A stretch of 36,810 nt of DNA, from assembly GCA_003017855.1 (NCBI GenBank), contig PYER01000029.1, forward strand, positions 1 through 36,810. Reading direction: 5' to 3'. This DNA is from a filamentous cyanobacterium CCT1 (GTDB taxonomy: Bacteria; Cyanobacteriota; Cyanobacteriia; Phormidesmidales; Phormidesmidaceae). Positions 25,889-35,760 of the stretch are shown here, piece after piece. Below the pieces are notes generated by a model that worked only from the letters and a program-made list of their open reading frames with translations, made no database searches and was not told where the DNA came from. Numbering within the stretch: position 1 is the first letter of the stretch; each line of letters starts with the position of its first letter. Position numbers and translations under genes: made by a program.

Positions 25889-26020
25889 ATGGAACCTGCA
25901 ACAGTTCTTATCATTTCCGTCGCGACCGTGCTCGTTGCCGTCACTGGTTACTCAGTGTACATGTCCTTTGGGCCGCCCTCCAAACAGCTGGCCGACCCCT
26001 TCGATGACCACGAAGACTAA
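25889..26020 (+). CDS. psbN: PsbN
   Basis: A 43-residue frame begins MEPATVLIISVATVLVAVTG and ends with DPFDDHED, which is the PsbN sequence and its exact usual length. It has one N-terminal membrane helix. PsbN is an assembly or repair factor of photosystem II rather than a subunit. The divergent psbH-psbN pairing is conserved in cyanobacteria and plastids. It is too short for most gene callers. Confidence 0.95.
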   Translation: MEPATVLIISVATVLVAVTGYSVYMSFGPPSKQLADPFDDHED

Positions 26021-26273
26021 GGCACAAGGACTAGAGAAAGGTCATAGAATCCCAAAATTCAAAGTCCAAGAATTTGGATCCGAAATATGGGATACCGTAT
26101 GAGGTGCAGCGCCACCCTCAGGCAGCTGCGCCAGGCTTCTAGGCTGTTTGGGTCAAGTCATTGCTGCCAGGGGTTTCTAATGTTAGGATTAGAAACCTGT
26201 GGATTCAGTTTGGCTGTCTCGTCATCATCCACTTGAGAACTCTTTCACCCTTACGATTGTTGCTCTAAACCCT
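26021..26273. promoter_or_regulatory. rpsP leader region with a perfect 10-bp hairpin
   Basis: GGTTTCTAAT (26172-26181) pairs with ATTAGAAACC (26188-26197) across the loop GTTAGG. It lies about 75 bases before the rpsP start and has no T tract, so it is not a classical terminator. It may be a leader structure, a ribosomal-protein feedback site or simply a copy of the AGAAACC palindromic repeat family. Further upstream I see only a GC-rich imperfect inverted repeat near 26105-26135. Confidence 0.45.
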
Positions 26274-26552
26274 ATGATTAAGCTTCGACTCAAGCGTTTC
26301 GGCAAAAAGCGGGAAGTCAGCTACCGCATCGTGGTCATCAACAGCGATGCCCGTCGCGATGGTCGCCCTCTGGAAGAAGTTGGCTTCTACAACCCCCGCA
26401 CTGACGAAACTCGGCTGGACGTTCCCGCGATTACGCGCCGTCTGGAGCAGGGTGCAGAGCCCACCAAAACCGTGCGGCACATCCTCGAAAAAGCCAACCT
26501 GCTTGAGCGGCATAAGGTTGAAGCCAAGGTCGAAGCTAAGGCTGAAGCCTAG
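26274..26552 (+). CDS. rpsP: 30S ribosomal protein S16
   Basis: The 92-residue protein starts [20 protein letters not shown] and contains [19 protein letters not shown], the invariant S16 pattern. The C-terminal extension ([12 protein letters not shown]) is a repetitive Lys-Val-Glu-Ala tail common in cyanobacterial S16. The ATG at 26274 gives the normal start; the frame's longer version is spurious. khpA follows 32 bases later, and phoH after that, a conserved cyanobacterial order. Confidence 0.97.
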   Translation: MIKLRLKRFGKKREVSYRIVVINSDARRDGRPLEEVGFYNPRTDETRLDVPAITRRLEQGAEPTKTVRHILEKANLLERHKVEAKVEAKAEA

Positions 26553-26584
26553 ATCAATCACTGTCTTTAGCCCCCACCCCCGAC

Positions 26585-26929
26585 ATGGATAGCCCGGATT
26601 TCCCAGGTCTGGTTCGGTTTTTGGTAGAGCCTTTTTTAGACTCACCCGATTCGTTGCGCATTGACTGCGAAGAAAATGCGGCCCAGGCCAAGGTGTGGAT
26701 CAGAATTGCCTTCAAGGGCGATGAGCGAGGCAAGGTGTTTGGTCGGGGCGGGCGCAATATTCAGGCGATTCGCACAATTGTGCGGGCGACAGCCGCGCTG
26801 TCGGGGTGGTCGGCCTACGTGGATGTCTACGGTGCCTCTGAGTCAGAAGGTGGCTCTGACCGTAGACCACCCAGAACATCGCAGCGATCGCCCGGTAAGC
26901 CAAAGCCCCAGCTGCGTCCTAAACCCTAG
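26585..26929 (+). CDS. khpA: KH-domain RNA-binding protein KhpA
   Basis: The 114-residue protein has a single KH domain with the GxxG loop in GRGGRNIQAIRTIVR. It starts PDFPGLVRFLVEPFLDSPD and ends with a Ser/Pro/Arg-rich tail beyond the usual 75-80 residues. KhpA (YlqC) binds RNA, often with KhpB, and affects cell division and translation. The gene lies between rpsP and phoH as in other cyanobacteria. Confidence 0.92.
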   Translation: MDSPDFPGLVRFLVEPFLDSPDSLRIDCEENAAQAKVWIRIAFKGDERGKVFGRGGRNIQAIRTIVRATAALSGWSAYVDVYGASESEGGSDRRPPRTSQRSPGKPKPQLRPKP

Positions 26930-26969
26930 AATGGTTGTATGCAAGCCTGAGTTCAGGCCCCTGGTCTAG

Positions 26970-27953
26970 ATGTCTTCTCCCCTGCAGATCGAATTGCCCA
27001 GCCTGGAGGGTGCCCTGGCTCTGGCTGGCTACCGCGACGAAAATCTCAAACTCCTGGCCAACCAGACTGGAGCCTCTCTGGTCCTGCGCGGTCAGGAGTT
27101 GTTTGTTGCAGGCACAGACAATGGCGTTGCCCTAGCTCAGCGGTTGGTGCAGGCCCTAGAGCCCTTGTGGAGCCAGGGCCAGCCAGTTACCAGCGCCGAC
27201 ATTATGACCGCCCGCCAGGCGCTCGATACCGATCGCATTGACGAACTACAGGCCATTCACCAGGATGTGGTGGCCCGCACCCGCCGGGGCGAGGTCATTC
27301 GGGCCAAAACCTTTCGCCAAAAGCGCTATGTCAAGGCGCTGCGCAACACCGACATGGTGTTTTGCGTCGGCCCAGCCGGTACCGGCAAGACCTTTCTGGC
27401 CACCCTGGTGGGGGTACAGGCCCTGCTCAACAATGAGTTTGAGCGGCTCATTCTCACCCGTCCGGCGGTGGAAGCGGGCGAGCGACTGGGCTTTTTGCCC
27501 GGCGACCTGCAGCAAAAGGTCAACCCCTACCTGCGCCCCCTCTACGACGCCCTCCACGAGCTGGTTGACCCCGAAAAGATCGCCAACCTGATGGAGCGCG
27601 GCATCATTGAGGTGGCTCCGCTGGCCTACATGCGGGGCCGCACCCTCAACAACGCCTTTGTGATTATGGATGAGGCCCAAAATACGACCCCGGGCCAGAT
27701 GAAGATGGTGCTGACCCGGCTAGGGTTCAAATCGCGCATGGTGGTCACGGGCGATGTCACCCAAACTGACCTGCCCAGCGACCAAACCTCGGGCCTGGCG
27801 ATCGCCCAAAAAATTCTGCAGGGGGTCGACGGCATTGCCTTTTGCCAGCTCAACCAGGCCGATGTGGTGCGCCACCCGCTAGTGCAGCGCATTGTTGCCG
27901 CCTACGAAACCTACGAGGGCGGCAGCGCCCCCCGCCGGAGCGGCAAACCCTAG
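26970..27953 (+). CDS. phoH: PhoH family ATPase
   Basis: The 327-residue protein has a Walker A motif GPAGTGKT at 134-141 and Walker B VIMDEAQN with D234-E235; GDVTQTDLP is the following sensor motif. The N-terminal 70 residues (EGALALAGYRDENLKLLANQTGASLVLRG in pattern) form the small RNA-binding-like domain typical of PhoH-like proteins. It is associated with RNA metabolism and phosphate or stress conditions. It is the last gene of the rpsP-khpA-phoH run and convergent with queD, with 63 bases between. Confidence 0.94.
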   Translation: MSSPLQIELPSLEGALALAGYRDENLKLLANQTGASLVLRGQELFVAGTDNGVALAQRLVQALEPLWSQGQPVTSADIMTARQALDTDRIDELQAIHQDVVARTRRGEVIRAKTFRQKRYVKALRNTDMVFCVGPAGTGKTFLATLVGVQALLNNEFERLILTRPAVEAGERLGFLPGDLQQKVNPYLRPLYDALHELVDPEKIANLMERGIIEVAPLAYMRGRTLNNAFVIMDEAQNTTPGQMKMVLTRLGFKSRMVVTGDVTQTDLPSDQTSGLAIAQKILQGVDGIAFCQLNQADVVRHPLVQRIVAAYETYEGGSAPRRSGKP

Positions 27954-28016
27954 CGGGCGGCTCCGCCTGGGAGGGAATGGGCTCAGGCGCCTGCAATCCC
28001 TGAAGCTATCCTGAAG

Positions 28017-28883
28017 CTATACAGTGGCTAGTTCGGGGGTGGCGGTGTTGACCACTTGCTCTCCAGGGACGGGCGCGTAAACTTCAGCAGAGTTGTTGGG
28101 GCTTTCGATCAGCTTCACCTTGTGCAGGCTGGCGCCGAGGGCAGCGATCGGGCTCTGGAGCAAATCACGAATGTGGACGGCGATATTTTCGGCGGTGGGC
28201 ACTACTTCGGCGAAGTAGGGAATGTCTTTGTTGAGGAAGGTGTGATCAAAGGGCTCGACAACGTACTCGTCGATCGCGGCCTGCAGCGCGGCCAGATCCA
28301 CCAGCATGCCGGTGCGGGGGTCGATTTGGCCCTTGACGGTGACCTCCAGGTGATAGTTGTGGCCGTGGCCGTGGGGGCGAGCGCACTTGCCGTAGATTTC
28401 GCAGTTTTCTTCGTAGCTGAGGCGCGGCGAGGCCAGGCGGTGGGCGGCGCTAAAGTGGGTGCTGACGGTGAGAAAAGCTTCCATGGCATTACCTGAATAG
28501 TCGGACCAGAGTTCGGGATGTTCAAAAAGCTGAATGTTGACGAGGGGCAGGTGGGGGGCGAGGCGATCCCAAATGACCTTGGCCAGGTACTCGGTGGTGG
28601 GCAGTGTGCGCTCAAATTCGGGCCAAACCTCGTTGAGGTAGGCAAAGTCGAGCTGGGCGGTGACTTCGCGTTTAATCACATGCTTAACATCTGACAGGTT
28701 CAGCACCATGCCGTACTCGTCGAGGTCGCCCTCCATCGATACGTAGAGCACGTAATTGTGGCCGTGGCCAGGGGCGTTGACGCAGGGACCAAATTTCTGG
28801 CTATTTTCAGCGGCGCTAAGCTCGGGCAGCCAGTAGCGGTGGCTGGCAGAAAACTGCGCCCGACGATTAATGATGCATTTCAT
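28017..28883 (-). CDS. queD: Double-domain 6-carboxytetrahydropterin synthase (QueD-like)
   Basis: The 288 residues hold two complete PTPS/QueD domains. Domain two (about 137-270) has zinc ligands H148, H173 and H175, catalytic C167, the D213-H214 dyad and E260. Domain one (about 1-130) has H15, H40, H42, C34 and E121, but its dyad is D79-F80, so the catalytic histidine is phenylalanine. QueD converts dihydroneopterin triphosphate to 6-carboxytetrahydropterin, early in queuosine synthesis. Domain one therefore probably has a structural or altered role. No other queuosine gene and no preQ1 riboswitch was seen nearby. Confidence 0.9.
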   Translation of the reverse strand: MKCIINRRAQFSASHRYWLPELSAAENSQKFGPCVNAPGHGHNYVLYVSMEGDLDEYGMVLNLSDVKHVIKREVTAQLDFAYLNEVWPEFERTLPTTEYLAKVIWDRLAPHLPLVNIQLFEHPELWSDYSGNAMEAFLTVSTHFSAAHRLASPRLSYEENCEIYGKCARPHGHGHNYHLEVTVKGQIDPRTGMLVDLAALQAAIDEYVVEPFDHTFLNKDIPYFAEVVPTAENIAVHIRDLLQSPIAALGASLHKVKLIESPNNSAEVYAPVPGEQVVNTATPELATV

Positions 28884-29128
28884 AGGAGGGGAAACCCCGT
28901 GAGGTGTGCCAACAGTTGTTAAGCAACCGTTACATATTCAGCATAGTGTAAATTGCGGTTCTTTGAGGGTTGGGCAACGGGCGGTCACGGCCGAAGCGGC
29001 TACGTAAAGAATTGCAGCTGGGCGATCGCCCCTGCCTCCGCCCCAAACCCTTGCCCAGCAAGCTCTTTCTAGGGATAGATATTGGCCAAAAACTAAATGC
29101 TATGGCTTGTTGACATCGAAAGTATTTA
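28884..29128. other. Spacer between queD and the DUF4278 regulatory region
   Basis: This stretch contains the queD leader (minus strand) and a GCGATCGC HIP1 site, then AT-rich sequence. TTGACA occurs at 29110-29115 and is a possible -35 element for the plus-strand DUF4278 transcript. The 80-residue minus-strand frame here runs antisense through the riboswitch and is not accepted as a gene. Confidence 0.45.
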
Positions 29129-29142
29129 GTAAAATTGAATAC
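29129..29142 (+). promoter_or_regulatory. Consensus NtcA site GTA-N8-TAC upstream of the glutamine riboswitch
   Basis: The exact NtcA consensus occurs 24 bases before the riboswitch P1 stem. A weak -10-like TTAGAT (29153-29158) would place the start near 29165, right at the riboswitch. In that case the NtcA site is centred near -30, overlapping the -35 region, a position that fits repression rather than activation. The site alone could be chance (the motif is expected every few kb), but its location in a nitrogen-controlled leader supports it. Confidence 0.55.
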
Positions 29143-29165
29143 AGAAAATGCGTTAGATACATTGA

Positions 29166-29246
29166 CGTTCATCTTGTTGGCAAGGGTGGGGTAGTTGCTC
29201 CACCAGCCCTAGACGGAAGTAAGGAGACTGACTCCTGAAGGAACGC
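29166..29246 (+). promoter_or_regulatory. Glutamine riboswitch (glnA / Downstream-peptide RNA class)
   Basis: The conserved core is visible: CGTTCATC at the 5' end, GACGGAAGTA at 29212-29221 and GAAGGAACGC at 29237-29246. P1 pairs CGTTC (29166-29170) with GAACG (29241-29245). A second stem pairs GGTGGGG (29185-29191) with CTCCACC (29198-29204), and a third pairs AGGAG (29222-29226) with CTCCT (29232-29236). This is the architecture of the cyanobacterial glnA/Downstream-peptide aptamers, which bind L-glutamine. It ends 49 bases before the DUF4278 start codon, so it should control that gene's expression. Confidence 0.85.
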
Positions 29247-29295
29247 ACCCTGCTTACGCAGTTTGTTAAATCCTTGGTCCAACAGGAGACATGAT

Positions 29296-29712
29296 ATGAA
29301 ACTTTGCTATCGCGGCGTGGAATACGACTACAATCCGCCGTCCCTAGAAGTGCGTGAGAGTGAGCTGACCGGGCAATATCGGGGCCGTCCCGTGACGTTT
29401 TCTTACGTCCGCCATCTGCCGGTGACTCAGCCGATCGGCAACTACACCTACCGTGGGGTTGACTACAGCACCAACTGCTATGGGCAAGTAGAGCCTCCAG
29501 TAGCGGCCTCCCAGCGTCAGCCGGTGTTTCAGGCCGGGCGTCCGGTGGCCGGTCGGGGGCTGCAGGCCCGGCGTCACCTGCTGCGGGAAGCGGCTGATGC
29601 CCATCGCGTCAACATTCAGCGATCGATTCAGCATCGCATTGAGGTGGCGCGGGCTCAGGGCAATGATCAGCTTTTGCGGCAGCTGGAGGACGAGCTGCAC
29701 CAGCTAGCTTAA
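29296..29712 (+). CDS. DUF4278 protein under glutamine-riboswitch control
   Basis: The ATG at 29296 has AGGAGA seven bases upstream and gives 138 residues beginning MKLCYRGVEYDYNPP, the DUF4278 signature. A second YRGVDY motif at about residues 49-54 is typical of the domain, which here occupies roughly the first 60 residues. The remaining part is basic and helical (residues 80-138, many Arg and Gln, ending RQLEDELHQLA), possibly a coiled coil. Function of DUF4278 is not known. The upstream riboswitch and NtcA-type site mean expression should follow glutamine status, so a role in nitrogen metabolism is likely but inferred. Confidence 0.88.
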   Translation: MKLCYRGVEYDYNPPSLEVRESELTGQYRGRPVTFSYVRHLPVTQPIGNYTYRGVDYSTNCYGQVEPPVAASQRQPVFQAGRPVAGRGLQARRHLLREAADAHRVNIQRSIQHRIEVARAQGNDQLLRQLEDELHQLA

Positions 29713-29767
29713 CTCACTCGATATTTGCGCCGTTAACTCAGCTTTGTGCTGTAGCTGGAGCAGTAAG

Positions 29768-29794
29768 GGGCACCTCACGGGGTGCCCTTTTTTT
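29768..29794 (+). terminator. Rho-independent terminator of the DUF4278 gene
   Basis: GGGCACC (29768-29774) pairs with GGTGCCC (29781-29787) across a TCACGG loop, followed by seven T. It lies 55 bases after the stop codon. Confidence 0.93.
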
Positions 29795-29980
29795 GGCTAA
29801 TCGTAGGGTATGTCGAACGGTTTGGGCTGGCATCACTGAGTGTTGTGATCTGACCTCGGCCAGTTGCGATCGCCCCTCACATTTTTGCAATGGCACAATC
29901 ACGCCGGGGCTACAACGCCCGTCACTTCGCCATAGAGGGTTTCCACCGATGATGCCAGTGTCATCGTTCTGGCCCCTACC

Positions 29981-30184
29981 ATGCTGCATTCAACTCAGTC
30001 TGGCTGCACCGTTGCCCAATCGATCCTGCGTTTCAATCAGATCAAAGCGGGCCGCCGCCTGGTGGGACTCAGCCTGGGTCTAGCGTTGCTGATGCTGGGC
30101 GGGGGCGCCCTGGCCAAGGCCGGCACCCAAAGTTCTGATTCTGGACCTGATTTTGGTCTAGTTCAGGGCTGGGTGAAAAGGTGA
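29981..30184 (+). CDS. Possible small membrane or exported protein
   Basis: A 67-residue frame has one hydrophobic segment (LVGLSLGLALLMLGGGALA, residues 27-45) ending in an AKA-type signal-peptidase-like site. The N-terminus before it is long and polar, and no ribosome site is evident. It fills part of the 400-base gap between the DUF4278 terminator and ybaK. I cannot exclude a chance frame. Confidence 0.3.
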   Translation: MLHSTQSGCTVAQSILRFNQIKAGRRLVGLSLGLALLMLGGGALAKAGTQSSDSGPDFGLVQGWVKR

Positions 30185-30200
30185 GCTGAGGTTGCCAAAG

Positions 30201-30704
30201 CTAATGAGCATCGCTGGCGGTGCGGTGCCTGGTCAAAGGGCCTACGGTACCCTGGGTTGCCGCTAAGTAATCCTGCGGGGTCAGCCACAGCATTAGCCCC
30301 CGCTTACCCGCCGATACGGCCACCATCTCAAAGGTGAGGATCGATTCATCCACATAGACCGGATAGGCTTTTTTGGCGCCCAGGGCGGTGACGCCGCCGC
30401 GAATGTAGCCGGTGAGGGGCTGTACGTCTTTGAGCGGTACGGTGTCGGTCTTGCGATCGCCCGCCAGCACCGCCAGTGCCTTGAGATCGAGCTGGGCGCT
30501 GCCGGGAATAACGGCCAGGCAAACACCCGTGCGATCGCCTTTGGCCACCAGAGTCTTAAACACCTGCTCGGGCGGCAGACCCAGCTTTTCAGCCGTGCTC
30601 TCGGCGGCAAGATCGTCGGGGTCGACATCGTACTCCAAAATTTCGTAGGGCAGCTTGAGGCGATCGAGAATGCGGGCGGCGTTGGTTTTAACAGGTTTGC
30701 TCAC
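30201..30704 (-). CDS. ybaK: YbaK/EbsC family Cys-tRNA(Pro) deacylase
   Basis: The 167-residue protein has the YbaK pattern: EQVFKTLVAKGD with the conserved lysine near residue 50, the GVCLAVIPGSAQLDLK strand, and the RGGVTALGAKKAYPVYVDES segment with the GxxxP-type loop. YbaK proteins hydrolyse mischarged Cys-tRNA(Pro) to prevent mistranslation. The gene stands alone between repeats, with glnN 290 bases beyond its start on the same strand. Confidence 0.92.
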   Translation of the reverse strand: MSKPVKTNAARILDRLKLPYEILEYDVDPDDLAAESTAEKLGLPPEQVFKTLVAKGDRTGVCLAVIPGSAQLDLKALAVLAGDRKTDTVPLKDVQPLTGYIRGGVTALGAKKAYPVYVDESILTFEMVAVSAGKRGLMLWLTPQDYLAATQGTVGPLTRHRTASDAH

Positions 30705-30777
30705 GGGACAACGGTAACTATTGGAAATGTCATCGAACGTTTAGTCCTCACTATCCCCCGACTCGACAAATATACCT

Positions 30778-30801
30778 GTAGGGGCAAATGGTATTTGCCC
30801 T
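30778..30801. repeat. GGGCAAAT / ATTTGCCC palindrome
   Basis: Eight-base arms at 30782-30789 and 30793-30800 surround a GGT centre. It belongs to the same family as 24229-24252 and 30972-30996 and lies between the glnN terminator and ybaK. Confidence 0.65.
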
Positions 30802-30840
30802 GCCAACCTTGGGTGATCTAGTCAGAACTCTGTTTACGAC

Positions 30841-30886
30841 AATATAAAACCCTCCATCATTCCCCAGGGAGAGAAACGACGGAGGG
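30841..30886 (-). terminator. Rho-independent terminator of glnN
   Basis: On the minus strand CCCTCCGTCGTT pairs with AATGATGGAGGG (12 bp, including two G-U pairs) around a 13-base loop and is followed by TTTTATATT. It lies about 110 bases after the glnN stop. Confidence 0.85.
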
Positions 30887-30971
30887 CTTTGGATCAACTG
30901 GATGATTGCCCCCTTGAGAAAACCTGAAATGCTTGAACACAGGAGTGAACCAGCCATTCCATAGTCCTCGC

Positions 30972-30993
30972 GGGGGTAAACGACCATTTGCCC

Positions 30994-30996
<3 letters not shown>
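30972..30996. repeat. GGGGTAAA...TTTGCCCC repeat overlapping the glnN stop
   Basis: This imperfect copy of the GGGGCAAA palindrome family (one G-T mismatch) ends in CCCCTAC. The glnN stop codon (TAG, 30996-30994) lies within its right arm, so the repeat inserted at, or evolved into, the end of the gene. Confidence 0.6.
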
Positions 30997-33165
<2,169 letters not shown>

Positions 33166-33739
33166 AGCAGTCTCCTAAAATAGAATGTTGAACAGGATGT
33201 GTAGATGAAACTCAAACGCTTTGGCCAAGGCTGAGCAGACAAATATCCTTTGATCAGGTTATCGGAAAGGGCGACAATAGCTTTACCAGCGGTGGGGATA
33301 GCGCTTCTACGAAGTTAACCTTGCTGGTCAAGCCCCTGGTTTTGACAGCATCACAGCGATCGCCTGCACTAGAAAAGTCTGAGGAACTTACGGTTTAGAC
33401 AGCTTTAGAGAAACCACGCCACAGCAACAGAAATCGGCAACCCCGATGCGGGAAACTTCTGGCCGCAGTGCTTATCATCTCAGCGAGCTAAGGTAACTCC
33501 TCAGACAAACCTATATCCTCGAAACGTTCAGCAATGGACATCTAAAGTTAACCCCAATTTGCCAACGTAAAAACCGACTCAGTGACGTTTTCCCTAGTTA
33601 CCTGCCTAAGATCAAAGTTGAGGAACAAAAACCTTAAGCCCTAGACAAATGTCGCTGAGGAATAAGCACCGCTGGTAAACCTGTTGTCCATTGTTTTCGC
33701 ATTTTGTTTGCATCGAGAAGTTAGCTCAGGTTCCACATT

Positions 33740-33770
33740 TTGAATAACGACAGCTTGAATAACGACCAGC
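33740..33770. repeat. 15-base tandem repeat in the glnN leader
   Basis: TTGAATAACGA occurs at 33740-33750 and again at 33755-33765, giving a 15-base period (TTGAATAACGACAGC). It lies about 40-60 bases after the predicted glnN transcription start on the minus strand. Confidence 0.7.
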
Positions 33771-33808
33771 CCAAGAACAGCCAAAACCTGAGGAAATTTG
33801 CACTCTGG

Positions 33809-33850
33809 ATAGTAAAGGCAAAGTAAAGGGGCTTTTGTAGCTATAAATAC
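33809..33850 (-). promoter_or_regulatory. Canonical NtcA class II promoter driving glnN
   Basis: On the minus strand GTA-N8-TAC (33850-33837) is followed after exactly 22 bases by TACTAT (33814-33809), the TAN3T form of the -10 box. This is the textbook arrangement of NtcA-activated cyanobacterial promoters. On the plus strand the same spacing gives no -10 box, so it points to glnN. The predicted start is near 33802, implying a leader of about 640 bases. Confidence 0.85.
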
Positions 33851-33902
33851 CTTTACTGGTTAATTCAAATTCCTTAAAGATTGATTACACCAGGGTCTGA
33901 GG

Positions 33903-33962
33903 CCAGAGGCCGCCGCCTCTGGAGCACTTTTGTCAGCAGCAAGCGGCCCTTTCAGAGCCGCT
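33903..33962 (+). promoter_or_regulatory. Two consecutive hairpins upstream of asnS
   Basis: CCAGAGGC/GCCTCTGG (33903-33910, 33915-33922, loop CGCC) is followed by AGCGGC/GCCGCT (33942-33947, 33957-33962). The first has a short TTTT behind it. They could form an attenuator or a leader structure for asnS, or terminate transcription coming from further left. No known riboswitch was recognised. Confidence 0.5.
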
Positions 33963-34014
33963 GTGGGTCAGAATAGGAACAATTCACCTTGACCTCTACA
34001 GACCATCCACGACT

Positions 34015-35400
34015 ATGCCGCGCATTCGAGACATTCTGCACGCTGGCGAACCGGGCCAGACCGCTACCGTTCAGGGCTGGGTGCGCACCAAGCGCGAGGC
34101 CAAGGGCATCACCTTTGTAGAGGTGAACGATGGCTCGTCGATGGCCGGCTTGCAGGTGGTGCTCAGCGCCGACATGGCCGACTACGACACTGTGGTCAAA
34201 GACCTCACCACTGGCTCCTCGGTCGAAATGGAGGGTCAGCTTGTGGAGTCGCCCGGCAAGGGCCAGCGAGTCGAGCTACAGGCCAGCTCCATTACCGTCT
34301 ACGGTACCGCCGACGGGGAGACTTACCCACTGCAGAAAAAGCGCCACTCGTTTGAGTACCTGCGCACCCTGGGGCACCTCAGGTCGCGCACCAATACCTT
34401 GGGAGCCGTGTTTCGCGTGCGCAACGCCTGCGCTCAGGCGATTCACCAGTTTTTTCGCGATCGCAGCTTTCTCTGGATTCACACGCCAATCATCACCGCC
34501 AGCGACTGCGAGGGCGCGGGCGAAATGTTTGCCGTCACCGGGCTAAATCTGGCCAACCCGCCCAAGGGGAAAGACGGCGCAGTGGACTACAGCCAGGATT
34601 TCTTCGGCAAGCGCGCCTATCTCACTGTCAGCGGCCAGCTCGAAGCCGAGATCATGGCGATGGCCTTTACCGACGTCTACACCTTTGGCCCCACCTTCAG
34701 GGCCGAAAACTCTAACACCTCCCGCCACCTGGCCGAGTTTTGGATGGTGGAGCCCGAAAAGGCCTTCTGCGACCTGGTCGGCAATATGGATTTGGCCGAA
34801 GAGTTTCTCAAGTACATCTTCCACTCGGTGCTGGAGCAGTGCCCCGAGGATATGGAATTTTTCAACCAGCGCATCGATAACACAGTGCTGGCCACCGCCG
34901 ACAACATTATCAACAACACCTTCGAGCGCATTACCTACACCGAGGCAGTCAAGCTGCTAGAGAAAGCCGACAAAACCTTTGAGTTTCCCGTCGAGTGGGG
35001 CATTGACCTGCAGTCGGAGCACGAGCGCTATTTAGCGGAAGAGCTGTTCAAAAAGCCCACCATCGTCACCGACTACCCCACCGGCATCAAGGCCTTCTAC
35101 ATGCGCCTTAACGACGGCGGCGAAACCGTGGCGGCGATGGACGTGCTGGCCCCCAAAGTGGGCGAAATCATCGGCGGCTCCCAGCGGGAGGAGCGCCTGG
35201 ACGTGCTGGAGCGCCGCATTATCGAGGCGGGGCTACCGATCGACGACTACTGGTGGTATCTCGACCTGCGCCGCTTTGGCACCGTGCCCCACGCGGGCTT
35301 CGGCCTCGGCTTTGAGCGCCTGGTGCAGTTTATGACCGGCATGGGCAACATCCGCGATGTCATTCCCTTCCCCCGCACCCCCGACAGCATCGAGTTTTAG
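34015..35400 (+). CDS. asnS: Asparaginyl-tRNA synthetase
   Basis: The 461-residue class II enzyme has an N-terminal OB-fold anticodon-binding domain (residues 17-100, VQGWVRTKR) and a catalytic domain with motif 2 in [17 protein letters not shown] and motif 3 in [12 protein letters not shown]. It charges tRNA(Asn). Length is normal. The DUF433/DUF5615 pair starts 28 bases downstream in the same direction. Confidence 0.96.
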   Translation: MPRIRDILHAGEPGQTATVQGWVRTKREAKGITFVEVNDGSSMAGLQVVLSADMADYDTVVKDLTTGSSVEMEGQLVESPGKGQRVELQASSITVYGTADGETYPLQKKRHSFEYLRTLGHLRSRTNTLGAVFRVRNACAQAIHQFFRDRSFLWIHTPIITASDCEGAGEMFAVTGLNLANPPKGKDGAVDYSQDFFGKRAYLTVSGQLEAEIMAMAFTDVYTFGPTFRAENSNTSRHLAEFWMVEPEKAFCDLVGNMDLAEEFLKYIFHSVLEQCPEDMEFFNQRIDNTVLATADNIINNTFERITYTEAVKLLEKADKTFEFPVEWGIDLQSEHERYLAEELFKKPTIVTDYPTGIKAFYMRLNDGGETVAAMDVLAPKVGEIIGGSQREERLDVLERRIIEAGLPIDDYWWYLDLRRFGTVPHAGFGLGFERLVQFMTGMGNIRDVIPFPRTPDSIEF

Positions 35401-35428
35401 GAGCGTACTCTAGGAGCGTAACTTAGCC

Positions 35429-35758
35429 ATGGGCCTTGTTCTAAAACAGGAGAAACCGCCGCTCCACGCTGATGAAACCGGGGCAGTGCGCGTTGGCCAA
35501 ACCAGAGTGCTGTTAGAAACTGTAGTTCGAGCGTTTCAGGATGGGGCACCGCCGGAAGCTATTGTTCAGAGCTACGCAACACTGTCGCTGTCTGATGTCT
35601 ACAACGCCATTGGCTACTACCTCAGACATCGAGATGCGGTAGAAACTTACCTAACGCAGAGAGAGCAGCTTGCTGAAGCGGTTGAGCAACGGCTTGACAG
35701 TGTTCAGTCAAATTTGAGCTCAATTCGCAGTCGCTTGCTAGCTCAGCAAAATCAGTAG
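35429..35758 (+). CDS. DUF433 domain antitoxin
   Basis: The 109-residue protein has the DUF433 helix-turn-helix pattern, RVLLETVVRAFQDGAPPEAI and SLSDVYNAIGYYL, at about residues 25-70. A helical tail (LAEAVEQRLDSVQSNLSSIRSRL) follows, probably binding the toxin. DUF433 proteins are the antitoxins of DUF5615 toxins. The next gene starts two bases after this stop, the expected antitoxin-toxin order with translational coupling. Confidence 0.87.
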   Translation: MGLVLKQEKPPLHADETGAVRVGQTRVLLETVVRAFQDGAPPEAIVQSYATLSLSDVYNAIGYYLRHRDAVETYLTQREQLAEAVEQRLDSVQSNLSSIRSRLLAQQNQ

Positions 35759-35760
35759 CT

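Larger units (their letters stand above)
33166..34014. other. Long intergenic region between divergent glnN and asnS
   Basis: 849 bases without a convincing gene. From the glnN side it holds a probable leader of about 640 bases, then the NtcA promoter (33809-33850), then two hairpins before asnS. No riboswitch core of the glnA type is present. Small minus-strand frames of up to about 33 codons exist in the leader but lack ribosome sites. The leader may carry regulatory structure or an unannotated RNA. Confidence 0.6.

Noticed and set aside
28930..29172. 80-residue minus-strand frame
   Set aside because: It is antisense to the NtcA-type site and to the start of the riboswitch and shows no domain.
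30751..30987. 78-residue minus-strand frame downstream of glnN
   Set aside because: It spans the glnN terminator and two palindromic repeats.
33837..33850. NtcA site acting on asnS
   Set aside because: On the plus strand no TAN3T box lies 20-24 bases downstream, whereas the minus strand has one at exactly 22.
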